Shown piece after piece: positions 34,176-47,177 of a DNA stretch of 64,000 bases (positions are counted from its first letter, which is position 1; each line of letters starts with the position of its first letter). Made by a program: the position numbers and the translations under genes. The notes beneath the pieces are model-generated. The model made no database searches. It was given only the letters and a program-made list of their open reading frames with translations, and was not told the DNA's origin. Source of the DNA: Ceratodon purpureus (Eukaryota > Streptophyta > Bryopsida > Pseudoditrichales > Ditrichaceae); contig CM026422.1 in assembly GCA_014871385.1 (NCBI GenBank), positions 9,712,564 through 9,776,563 on the forward strand, given 5' to 3'.

Positions 34176-36370
34176 CTGAAAACAATATAAGAGGTCAGTG
34201 AACCGTTCGTCACAGAACAAGGTAAAACAAATGCACAATAGTACCTTAACTGCCCCTAAATGTAATAAAATACGACATACTCTCTAATACATGTGATAAT
34301 GTTGCTAAAATCCTAAGAATCTGAATGAAAATGGCCATTTTATCACTACAAATTACCATGTTCGGTGCAGAACGACACTTAAATCTAAACATCTTAACAA
34401 ATCCAAGGCAATTAAGCTCCAAAGAGTAAATATACATAATTTTATAAGGATCCATACATTACAAGTACACTGCCTTACGGATCCCTACTTGGTGCATCAC
34501 AACTACGAATCATAAAGAATAGAGCAATCAGATCACATCATCAACATAGGGAACCCATGTTCGGAACAGAACAGCAAGTTGTCATCATAGACGAAAAGAA
34601 TTATAGTTACAACACCTACCTATGCCCCTCCTGTTGGGCGCAAAATACAATGTAACACCTTACAAGGTTTCCCCTGTTCGGCGCATAACAGCACTGTTGG
34701 AGATTATAGGCTATTGCAAGCATAACATCATCTCTACCTCTAACTTAAGTATTCGGCACAGAATGCCAAATTCACTACTACCAAGACATATGCATGTCAA
34801 ACATACCCCCAATTAAATTCCCTAGTTCGGCACAGAACACACTCATCTCTCTAAAAAAATGGTGCAAGTTCCATGAGCAAAACGTGACCTTTTCGAAATA
34901 CACATCAACTATAGTGACTATCCAGACTATAGAAAGAGATCATCAAAAATCACAAGGATTAAACTTTATGATCCCCTAATCTAGCTTAATGTCCCTTGTT
35001 CGGCACAGAACATTCTAATGACAATGACAGTTAAATGGAACAAGTACTCTCAAATACAACAAGAAATACAAGAAAACAGGACTGGTATATTTAATTATCT
35101 ACCTCTTCAAAAAGAAATATGATGATGAACTTGACCTTGAGAAAGATCATATTATACATTATGTATCCACATTTTCTCTGAAACATGACTGCCATCCTAG
35201 ATCATCTAAATATCGTTTGTAACAATCACATCGATCCTAAAGCTAACAAGAGTTTTTGTGTCTGTCATATTTATTGCACATATTATAACGAATCAAATCC
35301 AGAATGTTAAAGAAATATAACAAGAAGGTTGGCCCAAACATGACTAGTTCTGCTTATAAGATTTGCTTATCAATGTCACTTGCAGAAACCGTGTTCTGCG
35401 CCGAACAATTTATATACATCAAGTCTGTAGAAACGATAATCTCAACAAACATAAGTTGATCTGCTTTTAAGAATGAGTGCATTGAACAGACTGCTAAAAC
35501 ACATCTAAACCTACGCAGACCACATCTCTCAGCGCAAACTGGAATCGAAGTAGGTTACATTGTCTAAACTTACAGATCACAGAGCAAGCATCAGTGAAGT
35601 CGGAAGATGAAACATAACTCAATCGCCATGGACAAAGAGATACCCACCTTTTGTTATCATCAACACACATAGGAGGGGCTTAAGCAACAAGAGAATGCAA
35701 ATGAACGACCCTCTGGAGATCATGGTACCCTAGCCTGGTGAACCCTAAGTGTGCTCATGTCCACGAGATCACATTAACTATAAAGTGCAACATCGAAACG
35801 CGCCATTCCGTTGAAATTACATTCATCAATGGCAACTTAATTAGCCCGACCGTAATTCTAACATAGCCGATCAAATTATGCAACACCTGAGTACTATTAC
35901 TGTCATGATACTACCTAACATGTATAATAAGAAAACGCATGTTGGTTGGAAATGTGAAGAACTCTCGGAATCTAAACATTTTCATCTATGCTATCAATAA
36001 TCGTAATATCATAAGAAAGCCATCATGGTTAGAAAAGGTCGTATCCACTTCAAGACTACGACCACCTACCACCAATTTGACCCTAGAGCGAGCTACCCAA
36101 ACAGTTTGGTTTCATCCATCAGATTGCATTTACATGAAAGTGTATTAAAAGAAGAATTCATTGTATTTGAAATAGCTACATTCATGACAACTAAATGTCT
36201 AAGTCTATTTATTCCGCCATTACAGGCCGGCTGCAAATAAATTTCAACCTAACCAAGGTACTCGCCTTTCAAAAGGGTGTGATATACTTTCACCTCTATA
36301 AACATGTAATTTCTGTAGATCTACTCATTAGCAGATCCTATTATTGTAATCATCCTTACCCTATATAATT
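34176..36370. other. AT-rich spacer rich in family II palindromes
   Basis: Holds at least seven family II palindromes and one candidate first exon on the minus strand at 35723-35648 (ATG, then a Leu/Ile-rich stretch SFICILLLLKPLLCVLMI, donor AAAAG|GTGGGT in phase 1), which would encode a signal peptide. No other exon is convincing. Confidence 0.5.
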
Positions 36371-36988
36371 CTACTCCATCATGTTCCCTAAATTGTGAAG
36401 CGCTTCATTGCTTAGTCCTTCATAGAATTCACCGTACATGTGATGTGATTTCTCATGAGTCCATACCTCATCAGCTTCTCTAAAGTGATCTTCATCATTT
36501 TCACTACTAGTGCTACCATCCGATGAGACATCTGATGGGACTTTCGCTCTTAAATCAAGTCCTATACTCTGTCTCTCTCTTGGAACATCCCAAGTCTGGA
36601 CCATAAAATAGGTGACAATAACGGTAGTGATCGCAACTAATATAAATGCCTCAATTGACATCTCCAGTAAAATGTTTAAAGTGAATGCTATCTCAGGCTG
36701 CATCGTACTCTAGAAAAGCAAATTCGATCATGACTGTCATGTTCGTATTAAACTGAAAAAAAACAAATCCCTATATGCATGATATAGAAGTTAGAAAGAG
36801 TTTAAGTGGAAGTATGATACCTGATGATTTCGTGGCTCCAATGTAGCTAATCTTCGTCTTGAGTATGTCCTTGAGTAGTAGTCACTTCCTGGACTACCCA
36901 CCTTTGGAATGGTCCTCTCTTCACTCAAAGATCTCTCCACAGACTCTAGTAATGCCTTTGCTCTTCTAACAGCTCTCGTCTCAACCAT
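36371..36988 (-). CDS. Small single-pass membrane protein, two exons (168 aa)
   Basis: Exon 36988-36821 starts with ATG and joins exon 36709-36371 across a 111-bp GT-AG intron (CAG|GTATCA to TTCTAG) in phase 0; the stop is TAG. The N-terminal 55 residues are basic (VETRAVRRAKALLESVERS, RTYSRRRLATL). One hydrophobic helix follows (AFILVAITTVIVTYFMV) and the C-terminal 80 residues are acidic and Ser-rich. No known domain. The coding sense is supported mainly by the clean splice sites. Confidence 0.45.
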
Positions 36989-38201
36989 AACTCAGGAACT
37001 CATCACAAGGACTTCTTGAAATGATTGTGAGAAGTACGTACCTTGGCCGACCTTACAATGATTTTGTAGCGTCTAAGGACCGTCCAATTCTTCTAATTGT
37101 TATAATTGCCTGATTTAATATTTGTTAGTTGTATCCCTTTGAATTAAAATAGGTCCCATATTCGATCCTAAGTGTTCGGTGAAAAGTGATGAGCATAAAG
37201 GCTATTGTAATACTCTCACATTGGATCTCAAACGCATTAGCGGCTGGAGTGCCATTTAGACATCTATCTTTATTAAATAAGAATACATAGCCGTCAAAAT
37301 CGTTTTCCACTCTGACACTAACAATTATGCTTTGTCTCAATACTTGCTGGTGCACTAGAAGTTGTAATGCACTTTTGGCCATTACTATATAATTATAGAG
37401 TCTGCCTTGTCTATAATACAAATTACCCTAGTCATGACCAGTATAAACTAAATTCAATATTATCTGCAATTACATCTTAATTGTACTAAGTGAAGGTATT
37501 AAGTACATGTAAATTGTTATAAGTTAAAGAATACTAATTTACTTGAATTAGGGCTTAGTAGTTACATTAAGACATTTCCGGCGTCGGTGAATTCTCATTA
37601 TGAATATAATATATATTATATGAATTGATATTATCCTAGTAATGAAAGTAAAACTTAATAACTTAATCATTATACATTTTTTGAATTATGAATAGCCTAA
37701 ACTTATATAATAATTAAACTTCCAAATCAAAATACTTATTACGTTTCATGAAATCTATTACAAAGTGTTCCGTGCATGTAAATGATGGTTGTTCTGTACA
37801 GAACACAATATTTGAGTGTTTCAATGAAAGAGATTTAGAACCTCCAAGGCCAAATTTTGCATAAGGCACTAGTCTTGGCTTCCAAGTTGGCATCATCAGT
37901 GCCTTAAGCAATACTGAAGGGCCACATTGTTGGTTATGTCAGCCGTTCTGTGCCGAACGACGCTACTGGCTCTATCTTCGCAACACAAAAATCCTAAAAA
38001 AATATATGTCAGCCGTTATGTGTCGAATAAGTTATATTTTTGATAAAGGTAATGTAACATGTATTTTCTTTTATGTAGCCAGATCCGGAAAATAAATATT
38101 TCTAGATGTTTTAAAATGGATCCCAATGTGCACATCATATAGAGTACTAAGAACATAAGAGATCAGTTCTAGTTCAGTATACCACTCCTTCTCAATCAAC
38201 C
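36989..38201. other. Gene-free AT-rich stretch
   Basis: Two family II palindromes (37790, 37943) and a decayed third (about 38008). No gene seen. Confidence 0.6.
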
Positions 38202-41200
38202 ATGACTAGCCAAGTAGTGTCGTTCAGGCTCTTGATTCCTTTCATTCTTCTTGTTGATGACACAGGCTTTGTTAGTGTTGATGAGAGATTGTTATGTCTT
38301 AAGTTCCTGTTGCATGAGAGGTCTTTAATAGTGGAGAAGGAGGAGTTGGGAGCTGATGGAGTGGTTCTTAGAACTATCTATCAGAATCCAAATCTTACAG
38401 ATGGTCGCAGAGTTTATACCCTCTGTGCAGGTAGCTATACTATCATAGGAGGCTTTCCTACTCTTGATATGTCACAGTCATCTACTCTCACTCCTCGGTC
38501 TATAGCTACATTGGAGCGACGAGGTCGTGATTATCTCAAGAGGGCGTTACCAACCGTTAAAGAGTCTCCCGAGCATAGTATCAACTGTTATGTTCTGATG
38601 ATGAAGATTATGATGATGACATAGAGATGCAGTCATTTCATTCCAGTTCAGATGGACCAAGTGATCAGAAAGACCTCATAAGTGAATCCTCTGACGCTAT
38701 TCCTGACGACTCTTTTGTGGTTTCTGAGACGCCATCACGTAATATAGTTTCAGAGTCCTTCTCTATGGACACACCATGCTTGGCATCTGTACAACGTGGT
38801 TCTAGTTGTCCAATAGAGTCCTAGACCTCCTTGCCAGTGAAGTCGGAATCTATTGAAGTGACAGCTTCAGTTGAGATCAAGTCTTCAAAACTTTCTGTGG
38901 CAGATACCACGGAGACATCCACAATAAGCATCTATGACTTGATTGCTGCCCTTGATAATCAAGGATCGTCCAAGAGTATTATGAAATCTGCGGATTTGTC
39001 ATCCTTTTTCCATTTGAAGGTGAAGTATTTACCTGTTCAATACAATGGGAATGTCATTTTTGAGTTGCTACCTCTGCCTTGTGTGAAGGAAGGAGGAGCA
39101 GGACTGCTTGAAGGTATGGATCGAAGAAATGATGGACATGGTTGGACTGAGACTGCAACAACAAACATCTCAGATAGAAATTCAGAGCTCTCATTCAAGT
39201 ACGTCAAGTTCTTAGGACATCTTCGATGTTTAAACCCTACATGTCCTCATCTGGTCCGTAATCGCAACTATAACGACTTGTACTGGGAAGGATCGACCCC
39301 TGAGATTTTGACACCTGGACCAACACCTCTTTTACCAAAGAGGTGTTCTGTCCTTTGCCGATTCTGTAAAGTTGCCCCACCTTGTCTGAAGTTGTGCACG
39401 TGTAGGATGTTCTATATTGTCTCTAAGAATCCTTGCATGTCGAGGGCTGCTGTTCACATAGGAACACATGATCATCCAGTTGCTAATGGGGAATGTAGAG
39501 AGGCTTTGGATCTTATCAACGAAGAGATTTTGTTCCAGGTGGCGCGGACACCGGCTGCTAAGGTTTCGGCGATAGGTATGGCAGTAGGCCGGGAGCTTCT
39601 ACTCAAAGGCCTGGTTGATGTGAGTGGCGACGGCAAGAAGCTCACGGAGGCAGAAATATCCCAGGTGTTTGACAAATGGGCTAAGCTTAGCACTCCAAGC
39701 ATCCGTAATATGATAGCAGAGGCTAGGCGCTTTCGTGACGAGGGTGGATTCATTGACAACATTCTGAAGTTGAAGAAAGCTTCAACTTACGATTATATAT
39801 ATGATAGTGTTTTTCCCGGACAAGGTAGTGACTTAGTATATCTTTTCAAGATGTCGACTTGTGGCGTAGGGAGCGGCGTTGGTCTTGTGAAGAGGATGCA
39901 GCCTGGAGGTGACCTTGAGAACGAGTGGGTCATGTTTGACCACGTCAAGAGAGTTAAGGAGTGGACAACCCTGGGAATCCATGTCTATGACCCTGATTAT
40001 TGCAAGGTCATGACCATAGCAGTTTGTGACATGCAGTCTAAGACAACAGAGGCGCAAGAGCGAATGTGGTTGTCAATGCTGAACGTCCTTCAAAAGCATG
40101 GGGTCACAAATGTGAACTTTAAAGGCTTCATGGCGGATTCGGCTCAAGCCAACTTCAATGCTGTGAACAGTGAGAACCTTATTTGGATCAGGGAACCCGA
40201 AAGAGCCGATGGAAGGTAGGGAACGTACATGCCAATTCCATTGGACAATGGCGTTAGATCGTCACACAAAGCAACTTATCAAGCCAGAGCTCCAACAAGT
40301 CCACTTGAAGTTGTGCCAAGATTATCGAAAATCTTGCACCAAATCGGATGCTGATACCGCTTTGGCAGCCATCAAGGCTTGGTGGTTTTCATCTGGTGTA
40401 GTCGCTGAGAGCTCTTTAAAAGAGCTCCACGACTGGATAAATTTTTGGCACTTTCGGTACCATCAATGGGGCTCACACATCTCAGAGGTAATAGTCCGAA
40501 ACTCTAAAGTCATTTCAAAGTAAAAATTTGCTTCTACTTTAATGTAGTAGTGGGCTATGTGCACATGAAATTGGTGACGGGAACTTCGATCAGCAAGGGT
40601 GTTCTGTGCAGAACACCATCTTCCCTTCCATTTTGGTTTTCCATGTTTTGGACCCCTAGAGGGTGTTTTGTGCAGAACGCCATGTTCTCATTCCCTCCCT
40701 CTAAGTCGCGTTGGTACCAAAATAGTAGTTCTGCACAGAACGCCCTTACTATTGCAGAGTGGCTCCGTCTTTTCGGTATACAATGGTGTTCCGTACAGAT
40801 CACAATATTCTTCTGCAATCTATATTTTCATTATCCTATCTACAGTATATGCACTAATTTGTGGTCGACAGGCTGAAATCTTTTATAAGCTAATATATGT
40901 CAGAGGTATATCCTTCTTTATAATGAAGAGCATCTGGGCTTGTTAATTAGTTTTGACTCTTACATTTTATATCCACTTTTAACCTTTATATTCTTTCCAT
41001 TTTAATACCAATGCTTTTACATATTGTGATATTAACATTTTGTAACAATGTTTTTGATTGCAGTTTCTCTCTTTTGAGGAAGAGACATCTATGCCAACTT
41101 GCAATTTGTCTGAGAGAGTACATAACAAATGGCTGCAAGCATCTAGGAATGATATGGTGGATCTTTACAACGCTATACTTGATGACTATTGCAGAGCCGC

Positions 41201-42542
41201 ATTACAGTCAACACAATATCACAACTTCCTCAAGGGGCGTATTGGTGGACAAGGGCCATGTCGGAATGTGTTGGCGCTTCGTCTCGCTACTCGTAAGGCT
41301 AACCCTGTAAAAGTGGCTCAGATTGTTGGTCAAATTTCAAGCGAGGCCGGTTTGAATTCGAGGTTGCCTAATCTTAAAGGTGAAAACGTTTTTGGTTCAG
41401 CAAAGAAGAAGCTAGATCTGGCTCCTGGTGATGATGATAATTCACATCGTCATGACCGAATGAATTTCACTCTTCCCAAGCTATGGAAGAATATGACGCC
41501 TGGACAGAGCCGCTCGTTGAATCAGAATTCCACCACAAGCAATCCTTCACTTATTGAAGGCTCTGTAGAAGGACGTGTGGTAACTCGCAACGGCCTTCCA
41601 ATCCGTGAGACTCCTTGTTACAATCCTATGGACTGGCCGATTGAATGGATTTCACCTCACTCCAAGGACCAATGCAGAGGCTATAACAGCGAAGGCAAGA
41701 GATGCAATGCGGTGATGGCAAAGTATCAAAGGGCTATAGCTACTCCAACATTTACTGGCCTTCAAAGGAAATTCAAATCTCAAGATTCAGAGCAGAAGCA
41801 GTTCTGGTTTAGTCCATCGAAACTGGCTACTCGCGTTATGGAGAGTCGATCCAAGTATGTTATGCATTATCCTATTGTTCCCACTGTCTGGTCTATTATG
41901 CTTGGGACTAATTTGTCATAAGCAGAGGTCGACGGATTGGAATCTACAGGTTTCATATTGGAAGAAGATCACCTTGCCCCATCTAAGGAGAGTGAAGGTG
42001 AGAAGCAAGATGTTCATCCGGCAATGACGGAAAAAGGAAAGTCTACTGATGCCTTTCATTGGAGCAATCCTATCTACGCTCCATCTGAGCCTGTTGATGG
42101 TCCAAGACCCCCGAAGTCATCAGGAGATTACCGTCCCACCATGAGAGATGGTAAGAAATTCAAAAATGTCTCTGAACCTTCACCTGAGCATGTTGCCAAG
42201 TTTGTCAAATCAATTACCACCGACTGCTCTGTGGTAAAATATGTGAAGATTCCGTATCGAGGATATGGAGTAGTTTACACTACCCACACTCCTGGTTCCA
42301 TTGCCAAGAATCAACTTTATGAGGTTACCATTGGAGATTTTCCTCCCTGTACATGCCTTGATTTTATTACTATGAAGACCACAGCCCTTGGTCGTGGGCA
42401 AAAAAAATGGATCCTGTGCAAGAACTCTACTGTCTTCTACAGCGATAGATGGGATGTACGGTGGACGATAAGTTTATTCACCGTCCGGCTTCGACATTCA
42501 ATGAAGTTGGCATGCTTTTAAACAAATGTTCAGGGGAGATCT
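38202..42542 (+). pseudogene. Decayed MULE transposase, paralogue of 14413-17641
   Basis: Pieces in order: 38202-38580; frameshift near 38585; an acidic segment to an in-frame TAG at 38822; 38831-40165 with the WRKY-GCM1-like region (LRCLNPTC, HIGTHDHP) and WVMFDHVK; a frameshift near 40168; GRERTCQFHW and onward to 40487; a 576-bp GT-AG intron (40488-41063) at exactly the position of the intact copy's intron; MPTCNLSERVHNKWLQAS onward to a TAA at 41919-41921; then a region ending near a damaged SWIM finger (CTC present, CKH altered to CKN with frameshift). The tail FIHRPASTFNEVGMLL is readable in another frame to about 42542. It includes an N-terminal region (38202-38830) not visible in the intact copy. 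It is clearly nonfunctional. Confidence 0.85.
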
Positions 42543-42612
42543 AATTGTTTATTTTTTCAGAGTAACTTTTATCTTGAGAGTACTCTAAGGATGCTTTAGA
42601 GCTATAAGTATA

Positions 42613-43352
42613 GGGGGGAAGCACAATAAAGTGGACCACAAAAGTGTTTAGCTCATTGCCAATTTCAGCCATTGTTGTAAACACTAAGAAAAGTGCCATA
42701 TAAGTTTTTGATTTGTTGAAAGCGGGATGGGATATAGAAAATAGACTCGGTCATCTTGAGTCCTGGAAATTTGCATAAGAAGGTAAGGTGTTTACGATGC
42801 CCTACGAGTACCTCAAAGTGCGACAAAGTGAATGCAGTCATTTGAAAAAGTGGATAGGAAAGAGTCCAAACTTTGTCAGAAAACACTTTCGAGCGGCTGG
42901 TGCCCTCCGTTTGTGAATTGTGGTCGTGGAAATGGGCACCACCCACTTTGTTCGGAAGTTGGGAAGGACGAGAAGTATACCTGGGATATTTTTTAGGAGG
43001 GTCACTTCGGCGGTACTTTTTGTGAGTTTTTTTTCACCGAACATTGTTTTCTAAATTGGAAAAAACATCCTCTAAAGACAATAGAGGGCATCAAATGAAG
43101 AAATCAAGACTTCGGAAAAGTTCATTTTCATGATTTAGAACTAGTGGTCAAATTTAGTTTCAATTGAGGATGTTCTTTTTATGAAGATGTGTGTAAGATA
43201 CCTTATGACACCCTAGAGAGTGACTAAAATGCTCAAAAACTTTACCAAAATGCTCAAAATCAGCTTTGAGCTTTAAAAAACAGCACACTTCATATTCACT
43301 TCTTAGTGATCACATATTGCACTTTGTGGTCCACTTTATTGTGCTCTCCCCC
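42613..43352. mobile_element. MITE copy 2, 740 bp, TA-flanked
   Basis: Ends GGGGGGAAGCACAATAAAGT and the inverse complement ending CTCCCCC. Flanks are TATA on both sides. The interior matches copy 1 (7057-7795) when one of them is reversed. Confidence 0.9.
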
Positions 43353-44088
43353 TATAGTGTTAGAATGTCTTAGAGAATGATGAGTATATTTCATTTTCCA
43401 AATTCCATTCTAGTTTGTGCCAATTAAATAAGCATCCTTCATTGTTTATTGTAAGCCTTTTATAATCTATATATCGCCTTATTTACAGTCAGCCTCTTAT
43501 AATCTATATATCTTCTTATTTTTCGTAAGCCTTTTATAATCTATGTATCTTCTTATTTTTTGTAAGCCTTTTATAATCTATGTATCTTATTTTATGTCTT
43601 TTGAAATCATACCTACTACCTTTTATAAAACCTGGCCCTTGAAATATTGGATGAAAATCATTTGGCACAAGTTTTCAGTCATCACTAGTGCAAATTTTCA
43701 TTAGGTCGTACTTACTAAAATTAAATAAATTTCATGAGCCATGAGCGTAAAAAGTACGCTCACGCTTACAGCTCATTGCTCACTGCTCATGTCATAGCCT
43801 CCCTCATGCTTCCGATTACGGTTAGGTGCTTCCGATTAAGGCTAGGTCCGCTTCCTTCGACCAGATGCTTCTGATAATGGTAATTCGGAATTGGTCCGCC
43901 CTCTCCAGAATATTTTAATTATTACTTTTAGTTCTGACACAAATTAAATGGTACTTTTCGGATTTTGGGATACGAAGTGGTGGCCATTGGCCAAGTTTTG
44001 CCCCCACTGGCAACAATAATTCTGGGGGAGCGGTGTTTGGGGGATGTGTTGAGGGGCCCCAAGCTTTGAAGGTTTCGCTGCTGAGATT
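43353..44088. other. Short tandem repeat and a possible decayed MULE end
   Basis: At about 43440-43600 a roughly 40-bp unit containing AGCCTTTTATAATCTATATAT is repeated about four times. At about 43740-43800 the sequence is rich in GAGC/GCTC blocks resembling the subterminal repeats of the MULE at 12758, and may be the right end of the decayed MULE copy. No gene. Confidence 0.45.
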
Positions 44089-45272
44089 ATGATTTCAGAA
44101 ACTTATGTGGTGTTCCCAAAAAATCTGTGGAGATCGGTTCATCACAAGCAGCGCCCTCACTGCAGGCTACTGTCACAAATCCAGCCTCCACGCTGCAACT
44201 GGGGGAAAGTTGTACGCGTTGACTACATTTCTTGTTCAGGTGTAGGAACTGGCTTGGTAGAGAATCTGTATCACCTGACCATCACACTAGTTAGGGAATT
44301 GCAAGCAGCTATAATGGCTTTGACAACACAAAATGGGTTGCAAAGGTGCCGAGTTTTCACGTGCTGTCAACATTGTAGTCGGCTTCAGGTACTGCTCATC
44401 TCGGACTTCACACCTAAATGACAGACGTTTCGTACTTCTGAAACTCTTTTCCTATAGTTGTGGAACATTGTGCATCGCGTGAAATACACCCCGCGGGACA
44501 CCCCGCCCCACTGCCGTAGAGCTTCTGCTAGTTTCTTTAGGCGCTCATAATCTGGACTTGAAATTTCACAAGGTGCCACCCTGACTCTGCGAGGTTTCTG
44601 TTACGTAGTGTTGCTGTAAGTTTCCAGACTTACTCTGCTTATGCACCTGTTAATGTGATCGTATTACCAGGTGAGCGCTAGGTCAAACCTGCATCAAGTT
44701 TATACGTGATCAAGGAAATCTTTTGTGCATGCATATCTACAAGTCAAGGTAGTTTTCGATATACATGTAAATGGACCTCAAGCATCTTAGCAAGGTTGGT
44801 AGTGAAGGGGATGTTGCATGGCAGGAAGCAGCCGATTCTTTTCGCTGTTCAGTTTGAATTAGCAAGTGCTCACTCGGAAGAGAATTGCCTTGGGGTACTC
44901 AACTGGTGCTTACTACGGTTTGTTCTATTGAGTTGGAGACTTCCAGCCTGATCACTACATTATCATGTACATTTAGGGGTATGTCATCGCAGTTTCTTTT
45001 CTTTCTTTTAGTTTTCCTTTCATGTGCTGAGTACTGCTGGCACACGTACAACTTGAGCTTTTCGTTTCATATGCTTAGAGATCTAGTAATCAAGTTGGAT
45101 ACACTTGTGCGGTTATGTGCACGTACGCAGGCCTTGGTTGTGGAATTCAACTAACACCGTCTGTGGCTGAGCTGGTCCGACGTCTCCGAAACTCCGGATT
45201 TGACAATCTCAATTCATCCAGTGATTGAAGGAGTTTTACCTTCAAGTTGGCGGTGTGAGGAAACAGACGAAA
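44089..45272. other. Upstream region of the membrane protein gene, no firm exon
   Basis: Several short open frames (such as 44089-44421) have no domain and no good boundary. The region may carry 5' UTR exons of the gene starting at 45273. Confidence 0.4.
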
Positions 45273-47133
45273 ATGGCCACATCCACATGCCACAGCCGAT
45301 GGTGTCCAGAATATTTTCCTAGCTTTGCTGACAACGAAACAAGGTTGCCCGCGGCTGAATTGTGCAAGGATGTCTCTTGGACACTTCGATACTATTTCAA
45401 TTCTACAGAAGATCGACTTCTGATACGCTACAATCAGTGGCTTCCTGCTGCTTGCAAGCTTTGGTGTGGCGAGCCAAGTAACCAGCTTCTCCAGCTCGAA
45501 GCTGCAGGTTTATCGAAGAGACTGGCCGTTTTGATTTGGTTCATGGTGATACTCATGATCGTTTGTGTTATTGTCCAGTTGTTGTCAATTTGTATGGAAC
45601 GGGGAGCAAGAAAAGTGGCCATGGTTGGGGGACCCATGTATCTGGCTTTTATAGCCTTGATGGTCTACTTCTATGGATTTTACATCACGACATTCTATCC
45701 TATTGTAGGAGCAATGAACGTGGCTGCCTTTAGCTACTATTTTTCAAGTTTCCAGTATAGTATTGCTGTAACACATGAGCTTGCCTCAGCAACTGCACTA
45801 CTTTTCACCATGTTCCCAGTATGGTCGTACTTCACTGTGGACACCAAAGACTTTCTTGGGTGGGAAAACGATTTTGGAATTAATCAGGTCTTCGTTCAGG
45901 AAATGGTCTGGCTAGTGTTGGCGATGTTGGTATTATCCATATTTTGGATCATTCATTCAAGTTTATTCAGAACAATTGGGTATAGGGCCTTCTGGATTGC
46001 AGCATTCAACAAGCAATTGACCGAGGGCCGACGCACTCACGGCAAAGATTTCATGAGCAGTCTGTGGATCCTATCAGGTGCCCAAGGTCATCCAACTTGG
46101 CGTACTCCTACTGGTCAAAGTTTTGGACTCTACTTAACTGTATTATCATGGATTGTCGCACTGAGAATTCACAATTATATACGAAGGGAGTATTGCAGAG
46201 AGGATCTGATTCTATTTCACATATTGTTGTGGATATCACCTTCAATTCTAACATGGGCTGTGCTGGCCACCCAAGCCTTCATGTGCAGGAATACTTCTTG
46301 CGAATTCCAAGGTAAGAGTAATCAACCCCTTCAGTGCTACTTTGATTATGTACAAGTTAAAGGGTTAGCCATGTTTAACCAAATTATGGTAGTTGAATTT
46401 TTATAAAACAATCAATATTGATCGATTCTCTTGTTTTGCAGGCAATTGCAACAGCTTCCCTTGGACATGGTTTATGGCTGACTTTAAATCTCTATGGAAT
46501 ACCTTCCCGCATATGGAGGAGGCAATCATCAGCTACAGATTGGGAAGAGATACTCTGGAAGTAGAGAGCAGCGAGAAGGTGAAAAAATACAAAATACTCC
46601 TTTGTGGTGGGAGGGTGGAGCAGGGTATGGCTATACTGTTGTGGGGGATTGAGGCCGTTCTTTTGGCGATTGCTTATCCTGGCATCTTAGTATGTAAACT
46701 TTACCAGGGGCTTGGAACATGTATTCTGAGGTGCACTTCAAATTTTGCCTGGTTCAAACGGCGCCAAAGCATTTCGGGCTTCAAGTTAAGCGAGAGGATC
46801 AAAGCATATCAAATTGTACGTGAGCATTGTTTTGAAGATACTGTAAATCGGAGTGGAAAAATGAGTAACGTGTATGAACGTTCAAGGATGAAAAATCATG
46901 ATGGCTTGGAAGAACCTGAGATAGATGAAGACTTTTGCAATGTGTTCAGAAAGCACCGCAGGGATATTAAGCTTCCTCTTGTATTGGACAACATAGGTTC
47001 ATCTTGCTTCTCATATGTACTTGAAAGGCTTGTAGAGGTATTGAATGAACATGAGCCACTAGAAGAGGTTGAAAACGCAGAGAATGAATCCGAAGAGGAT
47101 ATTGACCAATTCCTTTTGTATTGGACAACATAG
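45273..47133 (+). CDS. Seven-helix membrane protein, two exons (576 aa), family unknown
   Basis: Starts at the ATG in AAAATGGCC (45273). The donor CAAG|GTAAGAG ends exon 1 at 46311; the acceptor TTTTGCAG starts exon 2 at 46442; phase 1. The stop is TAG at 47131-47133. An N-terminal Cys/Trp-rich region of about 85 residues precedes the first helix (LAVLIWFMVILMIVCVIVQL). At least six more hydrophobic segments follow, the last being AILLWGIEAVLLAIAYPGIL in exon 2. The C-terminal 150 residues are charged and cytosol-like, ending with an acidic run. The layout would suit a receptor or channel-like protein, but no motif of a named family is visible. The transcript end carries a duplicated tail (see 46964-47177). 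Confidence 0.7.
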
Positions 47134-47177
47134 GTCCATCATGCTTCTCATACTTACTTGAAAGACCTGTAGAGGTA
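46964..47177 (+). repeat. Direct duplication of about 80 bp at the gene's 3' end
   Basis: 46964-47042 and 47098-47177 share TTGTATTGGACAACATAGGT, a CTTCTCATA block and TGTAGAGGTA. The first copy encodes LVLDNIGSSCFSYVLERL; the second is in a different frame and contains the stop codon, so the duplication created the present C-terminus. Confidence 0.8.

Larger units (their letters stand above)
22755..40804. repeat. Dispersed palindrome family II (TGTTCTG/CAGAACA type)
   Basis: Near-palindromes of 16-20 bp, consensus GTGTTCKGYRCAGAACAC, at about 22755, 25661, 25724, 34359, 34559, 34675, 34750, 34824, 34997, 35392, 37790, 37943, 40599, 40662, 40727 and 40786. The copy at 22755-22770 is a perfect palindrome. 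Four lie in the intron of the decayed MULE transposase (40488-41063). None was seen in the 0-13 kb or 48-64 kb parts. Half-sites resemble AGAACA elements, but a function is unknown. Confidence 0.85.

Noticed and set aside
34109-35723. Joining the signal-peptide exon at 35723-35648 to the ParB-like gene
   Set aside because: The donor is phase 1 but the exon at 34175 reads correctly only in phase 0; an extra exon would be needed and none is evident.
22755-40804. Palindrome arrays as CRISPR repeats
   Set aside because: Spacing is irregular from tens of bases to kilobases, spacers are not unit length and the sequence is eukaryotic.
44385-45154. Open frames before the seven-helix protein as extra genes
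   Set aside because: Short, without domains or splice signals; better explained as upstream untranslated sequence.
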